Assembly (NCBI RefSeq): GCF_032854445.1
Contig: NC_088307.1
Span: forward strand, 4,154,001 to 4,218,000
Source of the DNA: Liolophura sinensis
Taxonomy: Eukaryota; Mollusca; Polyplacophora; Chitonida; Chitonidae
Length of the DNA: 64,000 nt
Reading direction: 5' to 3'
This document shows, one piece after another, positions 1 to 11,606 of this stretch (the first letter of the stretch is position 1; each line of letters begins with the position of its first letter). The notes beneath the pieces were generated by a model, which was given only the letters and a program-made list of their open reading frames with translations, ran no database searches and was not told the origin of the DNA. The position numbers and the translations under genes were made by a program.

Positions 1-823
1 TCTGATTACCTCCCCTTTACTTTCCCCTTGCTTGGGCAACTTTCTATACCTTGTTTTCTTGTTTGGCGTACAGCTGGGAATAATATCAGGCGTATAGATG
101 ATATTAAAGCACATGAAATGTTTTTATACCGTGATTTAAGTCACAAATAAAGTGACAACGAAATGCGTAAAGAAACTGAGTATGCCTAAATCAACTTTCA
201 ATCATCTAAGAATTTTTGTATTTTTGTTTGTTTTTCATTTTTATGGCATATTTTAAGTCTCACAATTACGTCTCTATTTTGTGCTGTCAATGGACGGAAA
301 TTTTAGGAAATGATCTCAAACTCAGTTGAAGTTAGTGTCTTAGCTGCACCAGGTTAGCGTCCCAAATTTGGACACTCTTACCAACAGAGCTGTTTAATGG
401 ACATCCCCGTTAACTGCATGGTACTTAATTTCCAGACCGCTGCATGGGGCCTGAGGCAACACCCTACTTTAAAGCTATTTATGCGACCCACACGCAAGAA
501 TTTTTTTGTGCTTCTTAACTCACGTTTTCCCTTGGTCTTATCATGAAAATTACCCAATAATTTAATCTGAATTCTAGCCATACTAATTAACACATCCCAT
601 ATTATGCAACGCGCATAGAGAAAGTCATCTCACATTATCACCACATTATCACCTCAATGTCTTTTACAAGTTGACCTTTTTCTCAACCCGATCACTTCCA
701 CTAATAAATGATCATTTATGAAGAGTAACAGTACTATCGTTATGGGGTATACCGAATGCGTCCTCGTGGCGGAAAAATTGTTGGGAACTACATAAAAACA
801 CAAGCGCGCGCACGCGCACGCGC

Positions 824-979
<156 letters not shown>

Positions 980-1302
980 AGTTATTAGGGATTATACATT
1001 TTTCTGGATATAGCTTAGTTGTTTGTGCTGGAAATTGAATTATACCACTCCGAGATTCTTGAAAGTAAGGTACTCAGTAACTTTTACTTAAAAAAAAAAT
1101 GCATTTTCTAAATATATATTTTCTCAAATTTTAACCATGCAAATAAATAACACAAAAATGGTAAGTAAAAATAATCGCTTGTCTATGCCAAACCCAGTCA
1201 CATGTATTATTTTTAAAGGAAGTATTTTCTTCTTAATTGTCTACCCAGTTGACTTCCCAAATCAATTACAGTGTTATATAAATGACAAGTGTATAAGACT
1301 TG

Positions 1303-4300
1303 TTACATCACATCATAACAATTAGTAAAGTTCCAACGTTTAACTAAATCATAAAACAAGAGTCCTGATGCAAACATAAAAGACGAACCCAAACAGGTTA
1401 GATAAAAAGCCCACCCCACGTGATCTCGCGTGAAAAACGAAATCGACATACTACCAACGGTGAACAGAATGTCGTCTGCCAAAAACATGGCGACTGTAAA
1501 CACAATGAGGCCACATGCCGCACACAACACTGAAAAATAAAACAAAATGGCATTTATTTATTTATTCATTTCTGTACATTTTCACCATATGATATCGTGC
1601 TTACAGATATTGATTCACTTTCACAAGTCATCATCAATCAAATTTCGCATCACTGATTTTCCTATAAATGACGCTATCTAGGTAAAGGCGTAATTCAGGC
1701 GTTTTTTTTTCAGTATGGTAACGAAAAAATCATAGACTTGGGCAATTTTGGGGAAAGTGCCCGAATGGAGGGGATTTCTGATGAGGCCGATGGCAAATTT
1801 TACAAACTTAAGATAATAACCGACGAATTATATATAGGCCGTGGCCGAGTGGCCGAGTGGTCAAGGAAATTGGATTTCGTTAGTTGTAGGAAGCATGGTT
1901 TGCAGATTTAAACCAGGCCTTGCATGGACAGAAAATGTGTAGATTCCATCCACTGTCACTGCTTGTTGGACCGACAACCGTTTGCTCAGTTTGACATTCT
2001 TTGAGCGTCTTCCATCAGTATGCATGGTGTGCATATCTGTGCGTCATACATGGGAAAGATTGTCAGCATACTCCTTAAAGCGCATGCGTCGCTCTCCACA
2101 TTTCGCTTTACATCCCTGCCATCACTAGTAAACTTTGTACGAAAAAACAACACCAAGGTCACTGGGGTCACGGTAATGGGACAAAGAAGTGAGGTCAGAA
2201 AACACAAACAATCCGTCCCAACCCTTGCCTCTTACAATACTTTAGGCTATACACGTGCATTCTTATTATGTAGAGTTTGTGCAACAGAATTCTAACCAAA
2301 ATCTAAAACAATTTTTTTGGTGAATGCTGATTCAAAAGTTCGGCGGCAGAACACACGTGATGAAACTAAGCCTAAACAGACACACGTGCGGCTGACAGGC
2401 TCCAAAAGTCAAGCTTGTGTCCAGTGGTGGCAGTGATGAAAAGCGAAAGGTTGACAATGACGCATGCACTGTAAGGAGTATGGATTGTGAGTAGCTTGCC
2501 AATGGTCGCTTGTTTAGGTTTACAACGGGCACAACCTATGATTTATGAATTAAAAAATTTTTAGTATGGCGTTAAACAACATGCAATCAAATAAATAAAT
2601 AAAAATGCAGACCGATTACGAAGACAACCATCAACTAGTGAAGAACTATGGATGCCAGAGTTAAGGATGGATTTTGAATTCTCACCTGATGCAAAACAGA
2701 AAACCACCGCCAGAAGGAGAACTTTTCGTCTCTTACAGAGACTGAAACATCGGAAACACGTAAGAAACACAGCCGAGACTAGGGACAGGGCGAAACTCAG
2801 GCTCTCCAATGCTTGCAGCCATTTAAACCATTCTGAAAACAGAAGAAAAAGGCAATCACCATAATCTCACCAAGCTGGCAAACACGCTGCCAAAACAGCA
2901 AAATCTTGCCAACCCCTGATCTGAAAGTCTTTACCACCTCTTACCTACATGCAGCTTTGTTCTGATATCTTTAAGGGCTCCGGTAGCCATTTTGAGATAT
3001 TGGAGCAAAGTTGATCAATGGGCATGTGAGTAGGATTAAATCTGAAGCTGTTCACAGGGTTCACAAATGGAGAGTTCCGTATACTAGTCTATATCTATGC
3101 CTAGATACAGGGATGCAGAATCGACGCTGATTGGCTGACAGTGGATATAGGTTTTCCTGGGTTGAATCTGGAAGCCTCCGTCACGTTTGAATAATAAATT
3201 CAACTTAGGAAACACACATAACCTGGACTTGCCTGTATCATTCAATGCAGCTATCCTTTTTTATTTTCTGATAACGGAGAACTAAAGAGTGAAAGCTAAC
3301 GAAATTTCTTTTTTAAAATAACCACTGCCACCACACACTGCTGATATTTCTGCTCCAGGCGGTGAACCTTCCCATCCTGCCAATATACTCCTTTTGCGTT
3401 GGCTTTACATCACTACTACCGTTGGCAAATTTTGTACAGAAATCTTACACAACACTGAGGTCACTGTGATGAGGTAAGAATTAAATTAAGTTAAATTTCT
3501 TGTAAATCAAGCGCAGAGCGGCACATGCGCTGTGTGAAATATATATGTCCCTCCAATTGAAATATAACCTCGTTTAGGATTGGACTGGATTGGACTGAAT
3601 TGGATCCGCCCAATGTCTGCAGCTGTCACTCTTCTTTTTGAAAAAGGAAAGATGCAGTCCTATATCTAATCTCTGCACTGTCTGTGAGATGTCTGTAACG
3701 CACATGTTTGCACCTGGCTAATGTTGGTCTGGGTCATCTGTGTTATCCTTAGTCAGGTACGCACTAACCGCAGCAGTTGGCTGAGCAAATACCATTTGCC
3801 ATCACCTTACCTGTTCTGACTGACGAGGTATTCACCTATGCGGCTAACTGGCCACTGATCTAGGCATTCTCTACAGCGATTGAGCCGCTCTCTATCCTCT
3901 CTTTTCATCAATGTCACTACAGAAAATTATTTATTTATTTATTTGATTGGTGTTTTACGCCGTACTCAAGAATATTTTACTTATACGACGGCGGTCAGCA
4001 TTATGGTGGGTGGAAACTGGGCAGAGCCCGGGGGACACCCACGACCATCCGCAGGTTATTGATAGACCTTCCCACGTACGGCCGAAGAGGAAGCCAGCAT
4101 GAGATGGACTTGAACTCACAGCGACCCGACTGGTGAGAGACTCCTGGGTCATTGGGCTGCGCTAGCGCACTAACCAACTGAGCCACGGAGGCCCCTGCAG
4201 AAAATTAAGCATGACCTTTGGAGCCCGTCCGAATCACATTGGCTTGTTTAGACCTTGCCTCACCACTGAGGAAATTCGGAAATTCAAAAAGGCCAGCATT

Positions 4301-5095
4301 TACATTGTGCCAGTATACAAAACTGTTTCGCTCCAGGGATTCGTTCACAAGGCGACCACTCCACTATTAGTACCTTTTTGCTGAGTTGTAAAGCTGGACT
4401 TGTTACATACACAGCGTGCGTGGCAGAGGCTATGGCATCAGTTCACTGAATAATTTGCTATCCACATGGCGCATAAAGGGCCAACGATAAACAATGTTCA
4501 CCAGCCTCAGCTTTCCGGTTTTTGTTTTTTTTTGTTTTGTTTTTAGAATTAAAAATCGCTATAGCAAACTTTTCGCTTGCAATTCATGTAAGGCGAAATC
4601 ACGCTTTAGACAGGTCAAGGTTTGCATATTTAAGATGGATACTGAAATAACATGACTCCTGTTAACATGTTACTCTGCATGACAAGCAGGATTTCGTATT
4701 ACATGAACTTCTTATACATGTATATATCCCAAGCTTTCTCTTTCATGTATTTTCGGGGTTTTTGGGAGTTGTAAACAGAAGGTTGGTGCATTTGTTGGTC
4801 GCCGACACATTGTGAAGACGTGATGCTTCATTGAATTGGAGTCACCCTGTCACTTCACATCAACCTAGTGTTTACAATGCCCCGATTGTTTGTTGACCTT
4901 ACCTTGCTGAGTTGACATTTTCGAACAGGTAGAAAACACTGGCCACAAAATGCACCATCTCCATAAACCTTGGCTGTGGCCGTAGCCGGTAAAGTTGGCC
5001 TTCAGCCAAAAGGGTGCTACGAACCCGACCACGTTCATTACAAAGCCTGCTAGGTACAAGGCGAAGGTTACTCGACGTCTCAACTCCGTCTTCAT
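1303..5095 (-). CDS. Claudin/PMP22-like four-transmembrane protein, 3 exons
   Basis: Exons on the minus strand are 5095-4903, 2832-2686 and 1529-1303 (stop TAA at 1305-1303). All junctions are GT-AG and phase 1, giving 188 aa. The chosen ATG (MKTELRRRV) lies just before the first membrane segment; an upstream ATG is out of frame. Visible in order: TM1 (about residues 8-30); an extracellular loop with the claudin signature W...GLW-x2-C-x8-C (GLWRWCILWPVFSTC); TM2 starting near WLQALESL; a basic turn CKRRK; TM3; a second loop; TM4; and a short tail ending NCYDVM. Claudin-family proteins form or regulate cell-cell junctions and membrane channels, and the size fits. I infer a claudin-like role but cannot assign an ortholog; PMP22/EMP/Claudin superfamily is the safe level. 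The first intron carries a SINE at 3930-4197. No polyadenylation signal was found close to the stop. Confidence 0.85.
1837..1925 (+). repeat. tRNA-like (Ser/Leu type) SINE head or tRNA pseudogene
   Basis: The sequence GGCCGTGGCCGAGTGG repeats its A-box-like part (GGCCGAGTGG) in tandem and continues into TCAAGG, as in class II tRNA genes. It is followed about 50 bp later by a B-box-like GCAGATTTAAACC. It cannot fold as an intact tRNA because the A box is duplicated and the arms do not match, so it is a pseudogene or SINE head. Confidence 0.45.
2067..2482. mobile_element. MITE-like element with terminal inverted repeats
   Basis: The left end CATACTCCTTAAAGCGCATG is mirrored at the right end by CATGCACTGTAAGGAGTATG. 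The inverted similarity runs about 60 bp inward through CGCTTTACATC / GATGAAAAGCG. The element is flanked by GATTGTCAG (2058-2066) and GATTGTGAG (2483-2491), a 9-bp target duplication with one mismatch. It is 416 bp with no transposase, so non-autonomous. Related fragments lie at 3383-3476, 10243-10560 and near 6900. Confidence 0.75.
3383..3476 (+). mobile_element. Truncated left end of the same MITE family
   Basis: ATACTCCTTTTGCG, GGCTTTACATCACTAC and ACACTGAGGTCACTGTGATG follow the order of the left half of the 2067-2482 element (CATACTCC..., CGCTTTACATC..., CACCAAGGTCACTGGGGTCA). The right half is not recognisable nearby. Confidence 0.5.
3930..4197 (-). mobile_element. Full-length tRNA-derived SINE (family A)
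   Basis: Read on the minus strand it starts with a tRNA-like head (GGCCTCCGTGGCTCAGTTGG, then GTGAGTTCAAGTCC as B box). It continues with the body that recurs elsewhere in the window (TAAAATATTCTTGAGTACGG) and ends in (AAAT)n. The direct repeats CAGAAAATTA at 3920-3929 and 4198-4207 are an exact 10-bp target-site duplication. It lies in intron 1 of the claudin-like gene. Confidence 0.9.
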
Positions 5096-5128
5096 TTTCC
5101 ATAATAATGTTACGTCATTTTCTGTCAA

Positions 5129-8100
5129 CGAACAGGTCCCATTGAAGCACCCATGCAGTCAGTGTACCGACATACAAGTCCTACCCTGGATTATTGTCCT
5201 ATGACGTTTTATCAAAAGCGCAGATATCGGCCTTCGTTCAGGTAACTTCATGCATTCGTTACAAACGGTGGATAGAAAAACTTTCACTTGAACTATTGTG
5301 ACGGATATTCACGGTGATAAACTAGAGTGGACAGGTACTGACTTGTTAAAAACAGCCTATAATACGAGTGACCGCCCATGGACAAGACTTGCAGTACGAC
5401 AGCATGACAGAGACCACAGTAACTGTGAATGCATTGAGATAAACCCACCTGCCGTGCTTCTCTCTGAGCACACGGAACCTTTTAGGAAGGCGTAGCTGTT
5501 TCGTTTGCTGCCATGATTTACCGAAGTACAGTGTGTGATTATTCAGCTTGCCCAAAGCACATATACACCTTACACATAACGCCGGAGACTGGTGTCTATT
5601 CAGGTCACACATATAATCCAGTCGGCATATAGTAGCCTACGGTACCAGTCACGATGTCACTCTGAATGTATGCGTCAGTACGCTGGCTCTGTATGTGTGT
5701 TATTTTAAGTAACCTCATCCAGAAATATGTTCGACTGTCCTAGTTAAGCATCTACTGATGTGGCATTTGTCAGAAAATGTGCCTATCTGCATTTGACTCT
5801 ATCTTTGTTCGTATTCTACACAGCACAACAGCCTCAAAAATAATTCTCAAATTACATAGAATATACGGACCAAATTAATACCATATTAAGACTATGCGCT
5901 GATTAAATCACTTTTTAATTGTGTGGTATTATCTCGTAAGACAATGGCATGGGCTAGAACGTGCAAAAGTTGTTAAATTTTATTAAAAAATGGCTGAAAA
6001 CAAGTTTACATATTTCTGACATCAGGAGACCCTTAAGACTAGAAAGTCTTAAACTCATGTGTTCGTGTACATATTTCAGATGACTCATTTAACTTTTCGT
6101 GTGTATATATAACTCAGTTCCGTTTCGTCGTACCAATGACTTCGTACTTGTTGCTGCTTCGCTTGGTGCTCAACATTCAGAGATTAGAGCAAGGAAACAA
6201 TTGGTTGGCCCTTTGTCTGTATAATGTGATCGGGTGGGGTGTCGTGTATGGTGTCTTCGACATGATACATCAGTGGCGGCAGCAAGTAGTTGGCATGGAC
6301 TCGTCCTGTCACAAGAAGACACACACTGAATGACTCCTCATATATCTGAAAAATTAAGCGAGACGTGAAAAAGCAAGCAAACATAGGCCTACATACAATG
6401 GCGCCCCGTCACGTCCCCCGTCCTGAAAGCCTGTATGGGGGCCCTGTGCGTGGAGAGTGACATTAGAGCTTGGATTGATTGGTTCATTGTTGTTTATCAT
6501 GCCACATACCAGAATTGTTCATTTATTCAATGACATTCAGTTTTATTGGTTGATGAAACTAGGAAATAAAGTAACGACCTTTGGTGAGTTACTTACAAAC
6601 TCTTCCACGTGAGCGGCAGGCAAGTGGTCTCCGGCGACGAATTTCATAACGGACCACGTAAAAAAAAACACCGACAACGTATTTCCCGGAGAGCAAGAAA
6701 AGAAAAAAAAGCCAGGGGAATCTTGGAAATTTACCACCCAAGAATGAGTTTGATCCCACGTAGGCCTAGCTTTTGATGTGGCGATTGAAAGGCAATCACG
6801 TGCATGCACCTCATAAATTTGTACGATCTCGCATTGGGAAGCTGTTTGCCACCAACTATATTTCTGGCATCATTAAGTTCAGTAGAGGGGGGCACCAGTG
6901 CAGTAAGGAGTATGGGATATAAATATATGGCATTGATTGCATGTATAGTGCCCACGTATAGTACTACTGAGCGGTTTACAATTTTAGGCTTGTAAAAAAT
7001 GGATGGTCGTTACATATAATGTGTTATTTTGGATGCTTCCGCATGTAGTTCTCCTTCGCATTCGTGTTCTGCTTATGGTGTCTTCTTTCAAAACACAAAA
7101 CATCGTAATGGTGTGACGCTCCCATATAAAGCATTTTGCAGCACACCCTGTGGTAAGTGACAGGTCCTAATGGGGTGGATTGACGCTCCTGTGTTATTTA
7201 CAGTAGAGTTTGACAGGTGCAAATGTGTTGTCTGGCTCAAACTGTTGTGTCAACATCAGTGTTTACAAAACAAAGACTGTGAGGTATTTCAGTGTCTCGG
7301 TGGTGTGTATATATAACAGCTGTAGTATTGAAATAACTATGTAAGACGATGACGTCAAACATTCAACGTCATGACCTTAGAGACAGGAAAATGTTGGGTG
7401 GATTGTTCTCGGCCATGTGGAACCAGAGAGTTGATGAAAACACTTGGGTGGACGGGGAGGTGGAGAGGTGGGAGACTCGCTGCTGAATAATTGACTGTGA
7501 ATGGTTATAGCCATACCAGCTTAAATCTTAAAGGTGGAGAAAATACAAGAATTACATAAAGTTCAGAGGACAGAGTGCTAAATGTTAGGTGTACATGTGG
7601 TCTTCAATATTTTTTTCGAACATTCTTTAAAGAGAAAAAGACACTTCAAAATAATTTCTGTATCGTGGGTATTTGAGACCACCATTTTGACATCATTTTC
7701 TTGTTTTCTTCTCCTTTAAGGCAAGTCTTGCTTTATACTTACCAGGCTGCATGTCCACGCACGCTGCATCTCTACATAAGAGCTTAAATCTCAACTCAAG
7801 ACAACAAAAAAATATGATTTGAGTTATTTCGGATGGTGGATACAGGTCTAAACGGCCACAGTCATTTTTTTTCTGTTGTCGTGTGTTGTCTTTTAAGTAT
7901 TTTAAAGAATTTATTTACTTTCATTTGATTATTGTTTTCATATATACAATGACGGAGAGGAGGAATTCGGAATACCCGGCACAAACCACAGACCTTGGGC
8001 AAGTGATTAACAAACTTTACCGCATGTGATGCACAGGCATACGCGCCATATTGGCAGAGGACAGTTTATCAGATGTCTTAAGGCTTAAGCCAGAATTCAA

Positions 8101-8412
8101 ACACAAACACAACAAAGTTGTTTAGCTATAGGAAGTTCAAAAATTGTACACTGCATTTGTTCTTTACTGCACCGACCACAATTCGAGTTCATTCGTTTTC
8201 TGGGTTTGGCTTTTTAACCACTCCAAATTTATAACTTAAGTCTTATGTTACCAGCCGTTAACCAAGATGGGTGTTCCAGGACAATAATCTCAAGGCTAAT
8301 TCTCAAATCGACGTTTAACTCAAATCACCAAAGATCTAAGAAAGTATATAAAATACTAAATCAGGACGAAATCATGCGGTTAACAGTTTTCAGTGGAAAG
8401 ACACAAGGAATG
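5129..8412. other. Intergenic, no gene seen
   Basis: No coding region with a recognisable domain or splice-compatible frame was found. The short open frames are AT-rich or lie in repeats. The stretch contains a SINE C body at 6128-6330 and a MITE-like right end (CAGTAAGGAGTATGGG) near 6900. Confidence 0.5.
6128..6330 (+). mobile_element. SINE family C body fragment
   Basis: GCTTGGTGCTCAACATTCAG, AGATTAGAGCAAGGAAACAA and TATAATGTGATCGGGTGGGG match in order the body of the copy at 9899-10115. The tRNA-like head is missing. Confidence 0.6.
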
Positions 8413-8700
8413 GATGAGTGAGTGCGTGGGGTGTAACGTCGTACTTAACAATTTTTCAGTCATATGACGAAGAAGGATTCCTTAGAATGCATTTAATGCG
8501 CCTCCTTGTTGTAGAACACCGCTCTTTTATCTAATGCCGAAGGCAAGCCATTATTCTCATATGGGTCAACAGGTCGTTGCACTTTCCCTTAATGCTCTTT
8601 TGAAGTCTGGGTGTAAGCCAACCCAGGATTGACCCTGGATCTCCCGCCCACGAAGCGGACACTCCATCAACGATGTCTCCCATCGGGGGCCGCTCGAGGT
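8413..8700 (-). mobile_element. tRNA-derived SINE (family B)
   Basis: On the minus strand a tRNA-like head (GGAGATCCAGGGTCAATCC as B-box region) is followed by GTGCAACGACCTGTTGACCC, TCATATGACTGAAAAATTGT and a CACTCACTCA end. The same order is seen at 20437, 38983 and 62498. This copy lacks part of the middle (the GGCGGGGCGGCTTACTTGCC block). Confidence 0.8.
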
Positions 8701-9667
8701 GAATGAGGGAAATCAGCATTCAAATATGTATATGTATTTCAGATGCGCTTTGATCGCAACTGTTAATACGTCCAATTAGGCGACCTAATTCAGTACGATG
8801 AATATACAGTCCTTGGTCTCTCCTGGTGTACTATGCAAGCGCCTATTGTGCGTACAAATAATACACCAGATGCGGATTCAACTCCGGCCTTGAGCAGTTA
8901 ATTAGTAGATTTCGCCGCGATCTCACTGTTCGTGAGACTATGCTTACAATAAGTGGAGGACGACCCTGGTGTTGTGGTTAACAACTTATCACTCGGGTTT
9001 CTGTAAAGCATGCTTATGTTTACGTCAATAAAAAATTCTTGATCAGGTCTATTTATACTGCCTTCAACAGGGATCAAACCAATTGATAAAGCTATTTGAT
9101 CAAACTTCAGGGCAGAACTTGGACGTAATTATATCAGTTCTGAAATATAAATTGGCCTCTTTTGAAAAACAAATTGGCCACATTTGAAAATTTTGCCACT
9201 GCTGAAATAAAAACATTTTTGGAATAAGTTCCACTTTTGAGATAAACATGACCATTTTTGAAATTTAAATTTAACAGCTGGTCCCTTATGCATTAAACAA
9301 ATTAGTATATTTTCATTTCAAAATACCTATTAAGTTGTAAACTTAGCACCAGGCTATTTATTTCAGAAATGGCTTCTATTAACCGCAGTCAACATTTATT
9401 CTCGCTATGGTCTTGTCATATAGTGTATTTTCAGTGCTATCCCGTGCAAGCTGGCAAGAATCGTTCGGAAGTTAGGTCACCTGTACTTAGCTCCGATAAA
9501 GCATTAATAGCAACTTCAGCTATCTGTTTGACTGATGTTGATTCATTCATTTGACAGCTGATATTATTATGTTCTCAATACATGAGTATATTTTGTTACC
9601 GTAATATTGTGGTTTAGTCCCTAGAATGTAGGTCATCTTAACTGAATACTAGATGCTATTCTCTATT
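8701..9667. other. Intergenic; degenerate AT-rich short repeats
   Basis: No gene was seen. Around 9130-9270, short imperfect units containing AAATTGGCC and TTTTGAAA recur every 25-30 bp, probably a decayed tandem repeat. Confidence 0.4.
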
Positions 9668-9838
9668 ATACCAGTTGAAACCATACACCTATCATGATAA
9701 AATTGTTTGGTTTGATGCATAATAACCACTGTAACAGGCCTCTTTGTATACGTTTACGATAGCTGAGACCATATACATGTTCCATGATAAAATTGTTTTA
9801 ATACAGAATAACCACAGGTACAGATCTCTTTGTATACT
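9668..9838. repeat. Two-copy tandem duplication, about 91-bp period
   Basis: CATGATAAAATTGTTT, AATAACCAC and CTCTTTGTATAC recur in order about 91 bp apart, with scattered differences. Confidence 0.7.
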
Positions 9839-9898
9839 ATGTATAAAATGTCGGTACTTCAACATCGTAATTACTCATGAGAATTTCATCCGTAAGAA

Positions 9899-10115
9899 CC
9901 GCTTCAGTGGCCCAATGGTTACGGCGTCCGCCTCGCAGTCAGGAAACCTGGGATTAAAGCCGAGTTGGGTCATACCAAAGACGTTAAAAATGGCACTTGT
10001 TGCATGCTACCTCATTTGGCGCTCAGCACTGAAAGCTTGTCATTTATCTGCGAAAAGCTTAGAGCAAGAAAACAAGACTAGCTGGCCCTGTGTCAGTGTA
10101 ATGTGACTGGGTGGT
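9899..10115 (+). mobile_element. tRNA-derived SINE (family C)
   Basis: The head GTGGCCCAATGGTTACGGCG, then GCCTCGCAGTC and GGGATTAAAGCCGAG, resembles the A box, anticodon arm and B box of a tRNA. The body GCGCTCAGCACTGAAAG...GAGCAAGAAAACAAGAC...TGTAATGTGACTGGGTGG is shared with 6128-6330. The 120-aa open frame across it is not a gene. Confidence 0.75.
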
Positions 10116-10125
10116 GTGTTTATAA

Positions 10126-10240
10126 ATCTATTTATTTATTTATTTATTTGATTCCCACATCCATCCGCAGGTTGATGACAGGCATACGGCCGGGGATGGA
10201 ACCAGCATGAGCTGGAGTTGAACCGCATTGGTGAGAGGCA
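10126..10240 (-). mobile_element. SINE family A, internally deleted copy
   Basis: Antisense (TATT)n is followed directly by CATCCATCCGCAGGTTG, then ACGGCCGGGGATGGAACCAG and ATTGGTGAGAGGC. The central CCGCCGTCGTATAAG block is missing compared with the copy at 3930-4197. Confidence 0.75.
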
Positions 10241-10242
10241 CC

Positions 10243-10560
10243 TGCAGAAATCTTGAGCAACGCCGAGGTCGCTGGGGTCAGTGATGAGACAGGAAGTTCC
10301 GCTAAACCTTTGTTTTTAACAATACTTTATTCACATGCATTCGCTTTATCTAAAGTATGGGCAAAATAATTATAACCCTAACCTGAGACAATTTTATTGA
10401 TCAATGTTGATTAAATAGTCCGGCGCGAGGACACAAGTGGTGAGGCTATAAGCTTAAACAAGCCAACGTGAGTCTCGCAGGCACCAAAGGTCAAGGTTGT
10501 CTATCGGTGGCAACGATGTAAAGCCAGCGTGGAGAGCGGCATATGCATTGTAAGGAGTAC
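10243..10560. mobile_element. MITE copy, left end truncated
   Basis: It matches the inner and right parts of the 2067-2482 element: GCCGAGGTCGCTGGGGTCA, CAATGTTGATTAAATAGTCC, GGACACAAGTGGTGAGGCT and the terminal GCATTGTAAGGAGTAC. Its left terminal repeat is absent, and a family A SINE lies immediately to the left. Confidence 0.65.
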
Positions 10561-11606
10561 GATATTACATAACTTTTAAAACGCGAAAACTTCAGAGAAC
10601 GTGCTTGTTGAGAAAAAACGTTCGGTTATCTCCCTTGCAATAAAGCCGTTTTCTGCAGTCTTGCTAGCAGTAACTTTGTAACTATTTTACCGTTCATAGC
10701 TATTGCTATGTTCATGTAAATTGTGATAACTTAAGACTGAAAGGCATACAATGGTATCGGCAGTCTGTAACAGCCTACCCGAGGTACATTTTTTCCATTG
10801 GCAAAATTACCTTCTGTACATAAACGTAATGTATGTAACTTTGACAACCGGCGTTTTTTTCCTTCTGATTTTGTACGTAATGCTCGATTGACATTTCGTT
10901 TTGTACAACCTGTTTGCTTTTTAAGATACATTCCAAGGAAATCTGAAAGTGTTAAATAAATTAAGTACCGTGTATTCGCGCCAAGACTCTAGTCCGTGTC
11001 CGTTTTATTTGTTATAACTCGTCTGTTTTAATGGAACCGTATACTCAATGCTGTCGCTGCGCGATAGTAAGGTGCGAGACAAACACAGTTTGATTTATTT
11101 TCTTGAATAACGTAAGTAAAATTCGTGGTTTATTCTGCTTTTTGATGCATGGGAATGGTTATCAATATACGGATTGGTGTATCACTTTTTCGATGTCTGT
11201 TTATGGATATTTTAGTCAAGAAATGAGTGGAATTCCTTTCCCCGGAAGTCCGAATTACAACAACAACTTGGTACCGGTAGCATAATATTGACCGACAGAC
11301 CGTTGGAATATCCATTTCTTGCCGCTGTATTTGTCTGTTATCTCTAATGAACTGTCGTGAAAGTCATACATTTATTGCTGTCATTTTCTGTATTCTGATT
11401 TGGTCAGTTAAAGCAGTGTTATTTACACAGTATGTGATGATGAAGGCCGTGTCTGTGATCTGTCAATGCTCAAAATTGTCACATCCACTTAATGAAGCTT
11501 AGTTACACTTGTCACTTGTAAATAAATCCAAGGGCTTGGAGGACTTGACTGAATCAGTGAATGGTTGAACTACTTCATGCAATCATAAGTAGTTAAATTA
11601 ACTGAG
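10561..11606. other. Intergenic, possible distal upstream region of the zinc-finger gene
   Basis: No gene was recognised. Short open frames on both strands have no domain. A 5' non-coding exon of the zinc-finger gene could lie here, but nothing in the sequence identifies one. Confidence 0.35.

Noticed and set aside
9899-9975. Functional tRNA gene
   Set aside because: A-box and B-box-like parts are present, but the sequence continues into a SINE body and the arms do not pair as a tRNA.
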